DNA of 64,000 nucleotides from Methylobacterium persicinum (GCF_022179525.1 NZ_BPQX01000018.1:124001-188000), one strand, 5' to 3'; numbered from the stretch's first letter, positions 33,350-45,714 are shown. Made by a program: numbers and translations. The notes: generated from the sequence alone by a model not told the origin.

Positions 33350-33387
33350 TTGACCTTCCCACGGTGGGAAGGTCCATCTGAGGGGGC
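33350..33387 (+). promoter_or_regulatory. CueR-type copper-responsive promoter of copA
   Basis: A -35 TTGACC (33350-33355) is followed by a perfect dyad, GACCTTCCC and GGGAAGGTC around ACGGT (33352-33374), and a -10-like CATCTG after a 19-bp spacer. Overlong spacers with this dyad are the signature of MerR-family activation, here by the cueR product encoded downstream. Confidence 0.85.
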
Positions 33388-35901
33388 ATGGATACGAACG
33401 CTTCATCCTCCGTGCCCGGTCCGATCCGCCTGAACCTGCCCGTCGAGGGCATGACCTGTGCGGGCTGCGTCTCGCGCGTCGAGCGAATCCTGGCCGGCTT
33501 GCCCGGCGCCGGGGACGTGGCGGTCAACCTCGCCACCGGCCGAGCGAGCCTCGCGCTCAAGGGCGGCGCCGGGCCGGCGGAGGTCGCCGCGGCCCTGGCA
33601 GGGGCCGGCTACCCGGTGGCGTCCACCGAGACCGTCCTCGCCGTCGAGGGGATGCACTGCGCCTCCTGTGTCGGGAGGGTCGAGAAGGCCCTCGCGGCCG
33701 TCCCCGGCGTGACCGAGGCGAGCGTCAACCTCGCCACGGGCCAGGCGCGGGTGCGGCACGGTGAGGGCGTGGTTGCCCCCGTCGCCCTCGCGGCGGCGGT
33801 GCGGGACGCAGGCTTTTCCGCGGTGCTCCCGTCCGAAGCGCCGTCCGTCGATCCGGCCGTGAGGCGGGAGGCGGAGGCGCGGGAGCTCCGGCGGGATTTT
33901 ATCGTCGCCGCCCTGCTTTCGGCGCCCCTCGTGGTCCTCGACATGGGGAGCCACGTTGCCGGGCTCGGGATGCCGGCGGTCGCCCACGGCGCCGCGGCGG
34001 GCCTCGTCCAGGCCGCTCTGGCGACCGTGGTCCTGGCGTGGCCGGGGCGGCGCTTCTTCCTGAAGGGCATTCCCGGCCTCGTCGGCGGGCATCCGGACAT
34101 GAATGCCCTCGTCGCCCTCGGGTCGGGGGCCGCCTACCTCTATTCCTTGGTCTCGGTGCTGCTGCCGCAGGCGTTGCCCGAGGGGGCGGCGCATCTCTAC
34201 TTCGAGGCGAGCGCGCTGATCGTCACGCTGATCCTGCTGGGACGCAGCCTGGAGGCCCGGGCCCGGGGGCGTACCGGGCAGGCCATCGCCCGGTTGATGG
34301 ACCTGTCGCCGAAGACGGCTCGGGTCGTCCGCGACGGCAGCGAGCAGGAAGTGCCGCTGGCGTCCCTCGTGGTTGGCGACATGGTGCGGGTCCGGCCCGG
34401 CGAGCGGATCGCCGCCGACGGGACGGTGGTCGCGGGCGAGAGCCGGGTCGATGAGAGCATGGTCACGGGCGAGCCCGCCCCGGTGCGCAAGGCCCCCGGT
34501 GCCGCGGTGGTGGGCGGCACGCTCAACGGCGGCGGCAGCCTCGACCTGCGGGTCGGCGCGGTCGGTGCCGCGACGGTGCTGGCGCAGATCGCGGGCATGG
34601 TCGAGCGGGCGCAGGGCGGCAAGCTGCCGATCCAGGCCCTCGTCGACCGGGTGACCGGCCGCTTCGTGCCGGCGGTCATCGGGATCGCCCTTGCGACCTT
34701 TCTCGCATGGCTCGCCCTCGGTCCGTCGCCGGCCCTCGGCCCGGCCCTGGTCCATGCGGTGGCGGTGCTGATCATCGCCTGCCCCTGTGCCATGGGCCTC
34801 GCCACCCCCACCGCCATCATGGTCGGCACCGGCCGCGCGGCGGAACGGGGGGTGCTGTTCCGGGACGGTGCCGCCCTCCAGGCACTGCAGGGTGTGAAGA
34901 TCGTCGCCCTCGACAAGACCGGCACCCTCACGGAAGGCCGCCCGGCGCTGGCCGGATTCGACACCGTCGCCGGCCTGTCCGAGGACGAGGCCCTGCGCCT
35001 TGCCGCCGGACTGGAGGAGCGTTCCGAGCATCCCCTTGCCGGGGCGATCATCGCGGCGGCGCGGGGGCGGAGCCTCGCCGTGCCGGAGGCGGAGACTTTC
35101 GCCGCAGACGAGGGGTTCGGCGTGACCGGTCGGGTGGCCGGACGTACGGTCGCGGTGGGCGCCCCGCGCTACCTCGACCGCCTCGGCATCGCCCGCGATC
35201 CCGCCCTCGTCGCGCGGGCCGAGGACTGGTCCGCCGCTGGCCTGAGCCCCGTCCACATCGCCCTCGACGGGCGCCATGCGGCGGCCCTCGCCGTCACCGA
35301 TCCGATCAAGGCCGGGGCGCGGGAGGCGGTGGCGGCCCTGCGGGACCAGGGAATCGCCGTGGCGATGGTCACGGGCGACGATCCCGGCGCCGCCAGGCAG
35401 GTTGCGGCGCGCCTGGGCATCGCGGAGGTGGCGGCGGGGGTCCTGCCGGGGGGCAAGGCCGAGGCGGTCCGGCGGTTCCGGGCGACCCACGGGAAGGTGG
35501 CGTTCCTCGGCGACGGGGTGAACGACGCCCCGGCCCTGGCCGAGGCGGATGTCGGCCTCGCCGTCGGCACCGGCACGGACATCGCGATGGAGAGCGCGGA
35601 CGTGGTGCTGATGTCGGGCCGGCCCGACACCCTCGTCACCGCCTTCGACCTGTCGCGGGCGGTGATGGCCAACATCCGGCAGAACCTGTTCTGGGCCTTC
35701 GCCTACAATGCCGCCTTGATCCCCCTGGCGGCGGGGCTCCTCGTTCCCTTCGGCGGGCCGGCGCTGTCGCCCATCCTGGCGGCGGGGGCGATGGCGCTCT
35801 CCAGCCTGTTCGTCCTGGGCAACGCCCTGCGGCTCCGCCGGGCCGGGGCGGGGGCGCTGCCCGAGGGGACCGTCCCCCAACCCGTGGAACGGACGGCATG
35901 A
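33388..35901 (+). CDS. copA: Copper-exporting P1B-type ATPase CopA
   Basis: This 837-aa pump exports Cu(I) from the cytoplasm. Two heavy-metal-associated domains open the protein (GMTCAGC, C24 and C27; GMHCASC, C91 and C94). Membrane segments follow, then TGEPAPV, the ion-binding [11 protein letters not shown], the phosphorylation site [32 protein letters not shown] and a final transmembrane pair. The ATG at 33388 is at most a few nt after the predicted transcription start, so the message may be leaderless. The cueR start overlaps its stop (ATGA), making a copper-sensing operon. Confidence 0.96.
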   Translation: MDTNASSSVPGPIRLNLPVEGMTCAGCVSRVERILAGLPGAGDVAVNLATGRASLALKGGAGPAEVAAALAGAGYPVASTETVLAVEGMHCASCVGRVEKALAAVPGVTEASVNLATGQARVRHGEGVVAPVALAAAVRDAGFSAVLPSEAPSVDPAVRREAEARELRRDFIVAALLSAPLVVLDMGSHVAGLGMPAVAHGAAAGLVQAALATVVLAWPGRRFFLKGIPGLVGGHPDMNALVALGSGAAYLYSLVSVLLPQALPEGAAHLYFEASALIVTLILLGRSLEARARGRTGQAIARLMDLSPKTARVVRDGSEQEVPLASLVVGDMVRVRPGERIAADGTVVAGESRVDESMVTGEPAPVRKAPGAAVVGGTLNGGGSLDLRVGAVGAATVLAQIAGMVERAQGGKLPIQALVDRVTGRFVPAVIGIALATFLAWLALGPSPALGPALVHAVAVLIIACPCAMGLATPTAIMVGTGRAAERGVLFRDGAALQALQGVKIVALDKTGTLTEGRPALAGFDTVAGLSEDEALRLAAGLEERSEHPLAGAIIAAARGRSLAVPEAETFAADEGFGVTGRVAGRTVAVGAPRYLDRLGIARDPALVARAEDWSAAGLSPVHIALDGRHAAALAVTDPIKAGAREAVAALRDQGIAVAMVTGDDPGAARQVAARLGIAEVAAGVLPGGKAEAVRRFRATHGKVAFLGDGVNDAPALAEADVGLAVGTGTDIAMESADVVLMSGRPDTLVTAFDLSRAVMANIRQNLFWAFAYNAALIPLAAGLLVPFGGPALSPILAAGAMALSSLFVLGNALRLRRAGAGALPEGTVPQPVERTA

Positions 35902-36356
35902 GCGAGGACACGGTCACGGTCGGCGAGGCGGCGCGGCTCACCGGGGTCTCTGCCAAGATGATCCGCTGGTACGAGGCCCGGGGCCTGCTACCCCCGGCCC
36001 CCCGCTCGGCCTCCGGCTACCGCCGCTACGGTGAGGCCGAGATCCGCACCCTCCACTTCGTCCGCCGGGCCCGGGATCTCGGCTTCGACGTCGAGGCCAT
36101 TGCCGAGCTGCTCGCCCTGTGGAGCGACCGCGACCGTCCGAGCGCGGCGGTGAAGGCCATCGCCAGGACCCGCATCGCGGAGCTGCGCCGCCGCATTACC
36201 GCCCTCGAAGGGATGGCCCGCAGCCTGGAGCGCTTGGCCGCCGATTGCTGCGGCGACGAACGCCCGGACTGCCCGATCCTCGACGACCTGTCGGCGGGGG
36301 AGGCCCCCCCTCCATCCCCGGGGAAGACCGTCCGCAGGCGGATCGGCATGGGTTGA
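35898..36356 (+). CDS. cueR: Copper-responsive MerR-family regulator CueR
   Basis: The 152-aa activator starts with [20 protein letters not shown], the MerR helix-turn-helix, continues with [20 protein letters not shown] and a dimerisation helix ([20 protein letters not shown]), and ends in the metal loop [15 protein letters not shown]. The C-x7-C spacing in that loop is the Cu(I)/Ag(I)/Au(I) site of CueR. It is the last gene of the copA operon and presumably controls the dyad at 33352. A proline-rich C-terminal tail of about 25 residues is extra. Confidence 0.92.
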   Translation: MSEDTVTVGEAARLTGVSAKMIRWYEARGLLPPAPRSASGYRRYGEAEIRTLHFVRRARDLGFDVEAIAELLALWSDRDRPSAAVKAIARTRIAELRRRITALEGMARSLERLAADCCGDERPDCPILDDLSAGEAPPPSPGKTVRRRIGMG

Positions 36357-36416
36357 CGCCGGATCTGGCCTCCGGCTTGCTCGGGTCCCGGACCCTCCGC
36401 AGCGAGTCCCAGACGG

Positions 36417-37625
36417 ATGCCCGTCCCCGAACCGATCAAGGCCCTCGTTGGCGCCATGGCGACGTGGCGGCAGACGCTCCACGCGCAGCCGGAACTGCTC
36501 TATGACGTGGAGCGCACCGCCGCCTTCGTTGCCGAGCGCCTGCGCGAGTTCGGCTGTGACGAGGTCGTCACGGGCATCGGACGGACGGGTGTGGTCGGCG
36601 TCGTGCGCGGTCGCGGCGGGCGCTCGAACCGGGCCATCGGCCTTCGCGCCGACATGGACGCCCTGCCGATCCAGGAGGTCCGGGACCTGCCCTACCGGTC
36701 CACCGTCCTGGGGAAGATGCACGCCTGCGGCCATGACGGGCACATGGCGATGCTCCTGGGGGCCGCCCAATACCTCGCCAAAAGCCGCGATTTCGATGGC
36801 AGCGCGGTGCTCATCTTCCAGCCTGCCGAAGAAGGCGGGGGAGGGGGCGAGGCGATGGTCGAGGACGGCCTGATGGAGCGCTTCGGCATCGAGGCGGTCT
36901 ACGGGATGCACAACATCCCCGGCATGCCGGTCGGCACTTTCGCCGTTCGTCCCGGCCCGATCATGGCGTCCACTGATCGCTTCACCATCACCATCGAGGG
37001 GCGCGGCGGCCACGCCGCCCTGCCGCAGAACGCCGTGGACAGCGTGCTGGTGGCGAGCCACGTCATCATCGCCCTTCAGAGCATCGTATCGCGCAACCTC
37101 GACCCGCTGCAATCGGCCGTCGTGTCGGTCTGCGCCCTCGACGCCGGCGAGGCCTTCAACGTCCTGCCCCAGTGCGTGACCATGCGCGGCACGATGCGGA
37201 CCCTGTCCCAGGACGTGCGCAGCGCCGTCAAGGAGCGCATCGACGCCCTGGTTCGGGATGTCGCCGCGGCTTTCGGCGCCACAGGCACGGTGGATTTCGG
37301 ATCGAGTTACCCCGTCACGGAGAACCACCCCGCCGAGACGGAGTTCATGGCCGACGTGGCCGAGGCCCTCGTCGGGCCGGAGCGTGTCGACCGGGCGGTG
37401 GCGCCGATGATGACCGCGGAGGATTTCTCCTACATGCTCGGCCGCCGGCCGGGCGCGTACATGTTCATCGGCAACGGCGACAGCGCCTCGCTGCACCACC
37501 CGCTCTACGACTTCAACGACGAGGCCGCCCCCTACGGCGCCGCCCTCTGGGCCCAGTTGATCGAGACCGGATTGCCGATGGGGGATGAGGGACGGGCGGT
37601 CGTGAGCAATCGACCGGCGCCGTAA
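36417..37625 (+). CDS. M20 family amidohydrolase (hippurate hydrolase-like)
   Basis: The 402-aa protein has RADMDALPI, the metal motif KMHACGHDGHMAMLLG, LIFQPAEEGGGGGEAM, GRGGHAALPQNAVD and MTAEDFSYMLG. These match N-acyl-L-amino acid amidohydrolases such as hippurate hydrolase and HipO. It cleaves an N-acyl amino acid with two metal ions in the cytoplasm. The start ATG 36417 precedes VPEPIKALV. It follows cueR by 60 bp with no obvious functional link to copper. A family A repeat follows. Confidence 0.9.
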   Translation: MPVPEPIKALVGAMATWRQTLHAQPELLYDVERTAAFVAERLREFGCDEVVTGIGRTGVVGVVRGRGGRSNRAIGLRADMDALPIQEVRDLPYRSTVLGKMHACGHDGHMAMLLGAAQYLAKSRDFDGSAVLIFQPAEEGGGGGEAMVEDGLMERFGIEAVYGMHNIPGMPVGTFAVRPGPIMASTDRFTITIEGRGGHAALPQNAVDSVLVASHVIIALQSIVSRNLDPLQSAVVSVCALDAGEAFNVLPQCVTMRGTMRTLSQDVRSAVKERIDALVRDVAAAFGATGTVDFGSSYPVTENHPAETEFMADVAEALVGPERVDRAVAPMMTAEDFSYMLGRRPGAYMFIGNGDSASLHHPLYDFNDEAAPYGAALWAQLIETGLPMGDEGRAVVSNRPAP

Positions 37626-37669
37626 CGGCGGAATCGAACGGGTCGTTTCAGCGTGCCTCGTCGTCTACC

Positions 37670-37819
37670 CCTCATCCCGAGGTGCGGCGTCAGGCGCCTC
37701 GAAGGCCTCATCCTGAGGTGCCGCCGCAGAGCGGCGGCCTCGAAGGAGGGCTCCAGAAGGCTCCGCGATCCCTGGAGCCCTCCTTCGAGGCCCGCTGGGG
37801 CGGGCACCTCAGGATGAGG
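37670..37819. repeat. Family A inverted repeat, copy 4 with a partial copy in front
   Basis: A 35-bp left-end fragment (CTCATCCCGAGGTGCGGCG at about 37671) is joined directly to a full copy that begins CCTCATCCTGAGGTGCCGCC at 37706 and ends CACCTCAGGATGAGG. The tandem arrangement suggests insertion of one copy next to or into another. Confidence 0.8.
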
Positions 37820-37878
37820 TTGAGGGTGGGGCCTAATCAGCTCGATTGGCAGTCGGCCCCCGCTGGTGGAAACGGGCG

Positions 37879-39273
37879 TCAGCCCCCGTAGCGCGCCTTC
37901 AGGAGCGCGTAGGACAGCCGCGCCGTCTGCACCTCGCCGCCTTCCGGACGACCGGGCTTGGTGGAGGGGTTCCAGCCGTAGAGGTCGAAATGGCCGTGCC
38001 TCTTCGTCTTGGGGGCGAAACGGCGGAGGAACAGGGCGGCGGTGATCGCTCCGGCGAAGGGGCCGTTCGAGACGTTGTTCAGGTCGGCGACCTTCGACTC
38101 GAGCAAGGAGGCGTAGGGCTGGTGCAGGGGCATGCGCCAGACCGGGTCGAAGGCCCGCGCTCCGGCTGCGGCCACCTCCTGCGCCAGATCCTCGTCCTCC
38201 GTGAAAAAGGCCGGCAGGTCCGGGCCGAGGGCGACCCGGGCGGCGCCGGTCAGGGTCGAGAAGTCGAGGATCATCTCCGGCGCGTCCGCGTCGGCGAGCG
38301 CCAGGGCGTCGGCCAGGATGAGACGTCCCTCCGCGTCGGTGTTGCCGATCTCGACCGAGAGCCCCGCCCGGCTGCGCAGCACGTCGCCGGGGCGGAAGGC
38401 GTTGCCGGCGACCGAGTTCTCCACCGCCGGAACCAGCACGCGCAGGCGGAGCTTGAGGCCCGCGCCCATCACCATGTCGGCCACCGCCAGGGCCACCGCC
38501 GCCCCGCCCATGTCCTTTTTCATCAGCAGCATGGCTGAGGAGGGCTTGATGTCGAGGCCCCCCGTGTCGAAGGCCACCCCCTTGCCGATGAGGGTCACGC
38601 GCGGGGCGTCCTGCGGACCCCAGGTCAGGTCGATCAGCCGGGGTGCCCGCGCCGCGGCGGCGCCCACGGCGTGGATCAGGGGGAAGTCGCGTTCGAGGTC
38701 GGCGCCCTGCACCACGGTGATCGCGGCCCCGTGCCGCTCGGCCAGGGCGCGGGCGGCGGCCTCGATCTCCGCCGGTCCGAGGTCGTTTGCGGGGGTGTTG
38801 ACGAGGTCGCGCCCCAGGGCGACCGCGGCGGCGACTCGGCTTACCTCCTCCGTCTCGATGCCCTCCGGCGCGACGAGGGCCGCCTTACCGTTCTCTCCCT
38901 TGCGGTAGCGGTCGAAGCGGTAGCTTCCCAGCAGCCATGCCAAGCTCGCCATCACCGGGTCCGGCGCCCCTTCCAGGCGGTAGGAGCCCGCCGGCAGGAG
39001 GCCCGGCAACCGCCCGGTCACGAGGGCGTCGGCACCGGGCGCATCCGGGTCGCCGAGGCCGAACAGGATCCGGCTCAGATTGCCGTCCGCGCCGGGAAGG
39101 AACGCGATGCTGCCCGGCTTGCCGGTGAAGCCCGTCGCCCAGGCGAAGGCCCGCTCGGCCGGGTTCAGGCCGTCCTCCCAGCCGCTCGCGCGCATGCAGG
39201 CCACGCCGATGGCGGGCGTGTCCGTGGGGAGAAGCGCGGCGATGGAACTCGACTCGGCTGCGGCTTGGCTCAT
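37879..39273 (-). CDS. Leucyl aminopeptidase family (M17) protein
   Basis: The 464-aa enzyme has the M17 signatures GKGVAFDTGGLDIKP, LLMKKDMGGAAVALAV, RPGDVLRSRAGLSVEIGNTD with the diagnostic NTDAEGRLILADAL, and LDFSTLTGAARVALGP. Metal ligands and the catalytic Lys and Arg are all in place. It releases N-terminal amino acids in the cytoplasm. ATG 39273 was chosen because GAGGG lies just upstream; ATG 39285 adds four residues. The N-terminal domain is shorter than in PepA, as in the PepB-like subgroup. Confidence 0.9.
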   Translation of the reverse strand: MSQAAAESSSIAALLPTDTPAIGVACMRASGWEDGLNPAERAFAWATGFTGKPGSIAFLPGADGNLSRILFGLGDPDAPGADALVTGRLPGLLPAGSYRLEGAPDPVMASLAWLLGSYRFDRYRKGENGKAALVAPEGIETEEVSRVAAAVALGRDLVNTPANDLGPAEIEAAARALAERHGAAITVVQGADLERDFPLIHAVGAAAARAPRLIDLTWGPQDAPRVTLIGKGVAFDTGGLDIKPSSAMLLMKKDMGGAAVALAVADMVMGAGLKLRLRVLVPAVENSVAGNAFRPGDVLRSRAGLSVEIGNTDAEGRLILADALALADADAPEMILDFSTLTGAARVALGPDLPAFFTEDEDLAQEVAAAGARAFDPVWRMPLHQPYASLLESKVADLNNVSNGPFAGAITAALFLRRFAPKTKRHGHFDLYGWNPSTKPGRPEGGEVQTARLSYALLKARYGG

Positions 39274-39419
39274 GGACCCTCGCATCGTCGGCGGGGCCGC
39301 CGCCCGGCGGTCCCTTAACCCGTGATTAGGCTTAACGGTCTATCACCAGGGCGTCGGGACGGAGAAGCGCCATGCGTGCACCCGCCCCCTCCCCGCAGCG
39401 AGCCCCCGCGGAGCGTGAC

Positions 39420-40211
39420 ATGACATCGGCCCCGATTGCCCGCCGTGGGATCGCCGCGCTGTGCGCCCTCGGTTTCGCCCTGGCGCTCGGCGCCTGCAAT
39501 ACCGATTCCCCCGAGACGACCGGCTCGATCGGTAATGTCAGCGCCTCGGCCTCCGCGGCCGCCTCGGCGCGTCGCGACCTCGACGGCCTCGCCGAGGCGT
39601 ACAAGGCCAATCCCGGGGACGCCCGCACCGCCTTCCGCTACGCCCGGGCGCTCCGGGCCACCGACCAGATCACCCAGGCGAGTGCCGTGCTGCAGCAGGC
39701 GGCCCTGCGCAACCCGAAGGACACGGTGATCCTCGGCGCGTACGGAAAGTCGCTGGTGGAAGCGGGGCGCTACCGCGAGGCGCTCGACGTGCTCGCCAAC
39801 GCTCACACCCCCGCCAACCCCGACTGGCGGATCCTCTCGGCGGAGGGGTCGGCCTCGGCGCAAATGGGCGATCAGGCCCGCGCCCAGGGCTTCTATGAGG
39901 CCGCCCTCAAGATCCGCCCCAACGAGCCGTCGCTCCTGTCCAATCTCGGCCTGTCGTACGCGTTGTCGCGGGACCTCGACCGGGCCGAGGAGACCATGCG
40001 TCTCGCCGTCGCGCAGCCCGGCGCCGACGCGAAGATGCGCGCGAACCTTGCCCTCGTCCTGGGGCTCAAAGGCCGCTACCCCGAGGCCGAGGCGGTCCTG
40101 CGCCAGGACATGGGCCCGGATGAGGCAGCCGCCAACGTCGCCTCGCTGCGCCGGCTCGCCGCCTCCCCGAGCAAGTTCAAGGACGGGCTCGCCAAGGCGC
40201 AGCGCGGGTAA
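39420..40211 (+). CDS. TPR lipoprotein, TadD-like
   Basis: The 263-aa protein begins with a lipoprotein signal ending LALGAC (Cys near residue 26). An alanine- and serine-rich stretch follows, and then tetratricopeptide repeats from about 60 to 230, for example DARTAFRYARALRATDQITQ and AYGKSLVEAGRYREALDVLA. TadD, the Flp pilus assembly lipoprotein, has this layout, but no other tad genes are nearby. It probably acts as an outer-membrane-anchored scaffold. ATG 39420 is preferred since GGAGCG precedes it; ATG 39372 adds 16 residues. Confidence 0.82.
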   Translation: MTSAPIARRGIAALCALGFALALGACNTDSPETTGSIGNVSASASAAASARRDLDGLAEAYKANPGDARTAFRYARALRATDQITQASAVLQQAALRNPKDTVILGAYGKSLVEAGRYREALDVLANAHTPANPDWRILSAEGSASAQMGDQARAQGFYEAALKIRPNEPSLLSNLGLSYALSRDLDRAEETMRLAVAQPGADAKMRANLALVLGLKGRYPEAEAVLRQDMGPDEAAANVASLRRLAASPSKFKDGLAKAQRG

Positions 40212-40243
40212 GGTTCGACCGACCGCAACAGGCGTCATGTCTC

Positions 40244-40411
40244 CCGTCTTTGCGAGCGGAGCGAAGCAATCCAGGGCAGCGGAACCTGGACGGATGTGGC
40301 GGATCCCTGGATCGCTTCGCTCCGCTCGCAAAGTCGGTGGAGCGGGCGATCCAGATCAAACCGAAACCGCACTCGCCTGCATTGCTTCGCTGACGCTCCT
40401 AAAGACGGTGG
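40244..40411. repeat. Family B inverted repeat, copy 3, with an extra right-end fragment
   Basis: A full copy (40244-40337) begins CCGTCTTTGCGAGCGGAGCG. A solitary right end (CATTGCTTCGCTGACGCTCC, near 40379, then AAAGACGG) follows within 75 bp. This is the first half of the 583-bp gap between the TPR gene and acnA. Confidence 0.75.
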
Positions 40412-40637
40412 GCGTCCTGGCTCGGCCGCAGGGCGCGACGGAGCCCGCCGAAGGGGGCGGGCAGGCACGCCGCGCACGACACCGCTTCGCGCCTGTCATC
40501 ACAGGCCGGTAGCGGTCAAATTCGAAAAGTTCTATACGGGCCACGGCTGCGCCGCGCGGCATTCGGGCGTCCAAATCGCCCCCCGCGCACCGTTCGATCC
40601 GGGCACTCCCGGGGCGGCGCGCGCCCGTCGGGCGCTA

Positions 40638-40718
40638 AGAGCCTCTCACGAAACTCCCGATCACCGGGAGTTCTCCTTCTGGCCACCTCGGCGCAGCGGG
40701 AGTTTCGTGAGGAGCTCT
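40638..40718 (+). promoter_or_regulatory. Leader with alternative hairpins upstream of aconitase
   Basis: The left arm CTCACGAAACTCCCG (ending at 40659) can pair with the distal arm CGGGAGTTTCGTGAG (starting at 40697) over 15 bp. Its AACTCCCG part can instead pair with the nearby CGGGAGTT (40665-40672). The two structures exclude each other, as in attenuators or riboswitches. It lies about 80-155 bp before the acnA start. No known riboswitch consensus is recognised. Confidence 0.5.
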
Positions 40719-40794
40719 GACCAGGCCGAACACCTCCGTGGCGCGGGTTATGCCTGCGCGTGTTCGACAATTCGCAGCGAGGATACGACCAGCC

Positions 40795-43494
<2,700 letters not shown>

Positions 43495-43528
43495 TCGAGA
43501 CGACGGCTTTCCCCCTGGCGGGGGAGGG

Positions 43529-43565
43529 AAGGGGGGCGGTGCCGGCCGGCACTGCCCCTTTTTTG
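43529..43565 (+). terminator. Intrinsic terminator of acnA
   Basis: GGGGCGGTGCCGG pairs with CCGGCACTGCCCC, followed by seven T residues. It lies about 40 bp after the acnA stop and is the strongest plus-strand terminator in the window. Confidence 0.9.
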
Positions 43566-43653
43566 TGTCCGTGTCGTTGGGCGGAAAGGCCGCTCCCACC
43601 CTGCCTCATCCTGAGCGTCTGGGCCGGGAAGTCAGCGGTTCTTCCACACTCGC

Positions 43654-43767
43654 CCTCATCCTGAGGCGCCGGAGCGGAGCGGAGGCCTCGAAGGAGGGCT
43701 CCAGAGATCGCAGAGCATTCTGGAGCCCTCCTTCGAGGCGGCTGACGCCGCACCTCAGGATAAGGGG
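43654..43767. repeat. Family A inverted repeat, copy 5
   Basis: This full copy of about 114 bp starts CCTCATCCTGAGGCGCCGG and ends CACCTCAGGATAAGG. A short left-end fragment, CCTCATCCTGAG, lies 50 bp upstream at 43604. Confidence 0.82.
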
Positions 43768-43983
43768 GGTTGAGAAGAGTAAGCGGCTTTCCGGTCAGGC
43801 TCTCAAGAGAAGGGAGGGGTGGAACGCAGGTTGAGCCGATCCCCGCAGAGCATCGCGCCGGACCGGATGGCTTCGCCTCGCGAAGCCGGAAGACGTGTCA
43901 TCGGAGCGCAGATCAATCGTGCACAAGGTTGTCCCCGCCCGGCGCCGCCCCATGTCCCTGGTCCCGTAGCCAGGACATTCTTC

Positions 43984-44691
43984 ATGACGATTTTCGCGAG
44001 GAAGACCCTTGCAGGCTTCACCGCCGCCGGCCTCATCGGGCTGACGAGCCTCGCCCATGCCGCCGCGCCGGAGCGCCTGCGCGGGACGATCGAGTCGGTC
44101 GAGCCGAATGCCATTACCCTGAAGACCCGCGACGGCAAGACGGAGCGCGTCGCGCTGGCCGACGACGCCAAGGTGTCGTGGGTGATCCCCGCGAGCCTCG
44201 ATCAGATCAAGGAAGGCACGTTCATCGGCACCGCCACCAAGGGTGAGAACCCGATGACGGCCCTGGAGGTCGTGCTGTTCCCCGAGGCCATGCGCGGCAC
44301 CGGCGAGGGGCAGTATCCCTGGGACGAGATCGCCGACACCACCGCAAGCGGCGGCGCCAAGGTGAAGAGCGCCATGACCAACGGGACGGTCAAGGCCGAG
44401 ACCACCGGCAGCACCGCGGCGCCGAAGGTCAAGAGCGCGATGACCAACGGCACCGTGAAAGCGGATTCCGGCGGCAAGGGCGGCACGCGGACCCTGACGG
44501 TCAACTACGGCAGCGGCCAGTCGAGCACGATCCTCGTGCCGTCGTCGGCGCCGGTCGTCACCTTCGAGCCCGCCAACCGCAGCGTCCTGAGCACGGGGGC
44601 CAAGGTGTTCGTGGTCGCCACCCGCAACGAGGGTGGTTTCACCGCCACCCGCGTGGCCGTCGGCAAGGACGGCCTCACCCCGCCGATGTGA
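43984..44691 (+). CDS. Exported protein of a tandem paralogue pair, copy 1, 235 aa
   Basis: A signal peptide (KTLAGFTAAGLIGLTSLAHA) leads a beta-rich domain that reads PERLRGTIESVEPNAITLKT, a DUF5666-like small OB/beta-barrel pattern. The middle has DQIKEGTFIGTATKGENPMT. Between residues 120 and 150 the motif KVKSAMTNGTVKA occurs twice as a tandem repeat. The end is VAVGKDGLTPPM. The following gene is a close paralogue in the same order. The function is unknown; such proteins are sometimes annotated as metal transporters without evidence. Confidence 0.72.
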   Translation: MTIFARKTLAGFTAAGLIGLTSLAHAAAPERLRGTIESVEPNAITLKTRDGKTERVALADDAKVSWVIPASLDQIKEGTFIGTATKGENPMTALEVVLFPEAMRGTGEGQYPWDEIADTTASGGAKVKSAMTNGTVKAETTGSTAAPKVKSAMTNGTVKADSGGKGGTRTLTVNYGSGQSSTILVPSSAPVVTFEPANRSVLSTGAKVFVVATRNEGGFTATRVAVGKDGLTPPM

Positions 44692-44737
44692 TCCACGGCC
44701 TGTTCCAATCCATTCCACTGAACGGAGACAAATCCCT

Positions 44738-45424
44738 ATGCTGAAGTCCGTGACCCTCCGCCTCGCCACCGCCGGCCTCATCGGCCTCGCGGGCGTCTCA
44801 GCCGCCTCCGCCCTCGAGCGGGTGCGCGGTACCATCGACAAGGTCGAATCCGGGTCCGTCACCCTGAAGACCGATGCCGGCTCCACCGAGACCATCGCCC
44901 TGACCGGCGCGAAGGTCGTTTCGGTGGTGCCGTCGAGCCTCGATCAGATCAAGGAAGGCACCTTCATCGGCACCGCCACCAAGGGCGAGAACCCCATGAC
45001 CGCCCTGGAGGTCGTGCTGTTCCCCGACTCCATGCGCGGCACGGCCGAGGGGCACTACGGCTGGGATGCGATCACCGACCACACCGCGGGCAGCGGCGCC
45101 AAGGTGAAGAGCGCCATGACCAACGGGACGGTGAAGGCCGAGACCTCCGGCGGCCCGAAGGTGAAGAGCGCCATGACCAACGGCACGGTCAAGGCCGAGA
45201 AGTCTGCGACGGGTGGTGAGCGGACCCTGACGGTCACCTACGACAAGGATGGGTCCAAGCAGATCGTCGTCCCGGCCTCGGCGCCGATCGTTGCCTTCGA
45301 GCCGGCCGACAACGCCGTGCTCAAGCCGGGCGCGAAGGTGTTCGCGGTCGTCGACAAGAACGGCGGCAAGATGGACGGCAAGCTGGTGGCCGTCGGCAAG
45401 GACGGCCTGACCCCGCCGATGTAG
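44738..45424 (+). CDS. Exported protein of a tandem paralogue pair, copy 2, 228 aa
   Basis: This paralogue begins 46 bp after copy 1 and shares the same architecture. A signal peptide (LATAGLIGLAGVSAASA) is followed by LERVRGTIDKVESGSVTLKT, the identical core DQIKEGTFIGTATKGENPMT, two KVKSAMTNGTVKAE units and the same VAVGKDGLTPPM end. Copy 2 has a lysine-rich linker where copy 1 has a glycine-rich one. The long identities point to recent duplication or continuing gene conversion. An exported beta-barrel with repeated linker may bind a polymer or metal; this is inference. Confidence 0.74.
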   Translation: MLKSVTLRLATAGLIGLAGVSAASALERVRGTIDKVESGSVTLKTDAGSTETIALTGAKVVSVVPSSLDQIKEGTFIGTATKGENPMTALEVVLFPDSMRGTAEGHYGWDAITDHTAGSGAKVKSAMTNGTVKAETSGGPKVKSAMTNGTVKAEKSATGGERTLTVTYDKDGSKQIVVPASAPIVAFEPADNAVLKPGAKVFAVVDKNGGKMDGKLVAVGKDGLTPPM

Positions 45425-45465
45425 TTATTGCGGATAGGGCCGTCCTAGGCCGGTCCATCCCGCCA

Positions 45466-45574
45466 CCTCATCCTGAGGCGCCCGCGTGAGCGGGCCTCGA
45501 AGGAGGGCTCCAGCCAGCGCTGCGATCCCTGGAGCCCTCCTTCGAGGCGGCTGTTGCCGCACCTCAGGATGAGG
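45466..45574. repeat. Family A inverted repeat, copy 6
   Basis: This full copy begins CCTCATCCTGAGGCGCCCGC and ends CACCTCAGGATGAGG. It lies after the tandem paralogue pair. Confidence 0.88.
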
Positions 45575-45618
45575 GGAGTGGAATCGTTCCGGGATATGGG
45601 CGGCCTCTCACATCCGCG

Positions 45619-45714
45619 CCGTCATTGCGAGGCGGAGCCGAAGCAATCCAGGGCGCGACCTGTCCGGCTAGGGCAGTGCCGTCTGGATTGCTTCGCTCTC
45701 ACTCGCAATGACGG
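45619..45714. repeat. Family B inverted repeat, copy 4
   Basis: This full copy starts CCGTCATTGCGAGGCGGAGC and ends TCACTCGCAATGACGG. It sits 45 bp after a family A copy, and the two together fill most of the 400 bp before the scoB stop. Confidence 0.85.
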
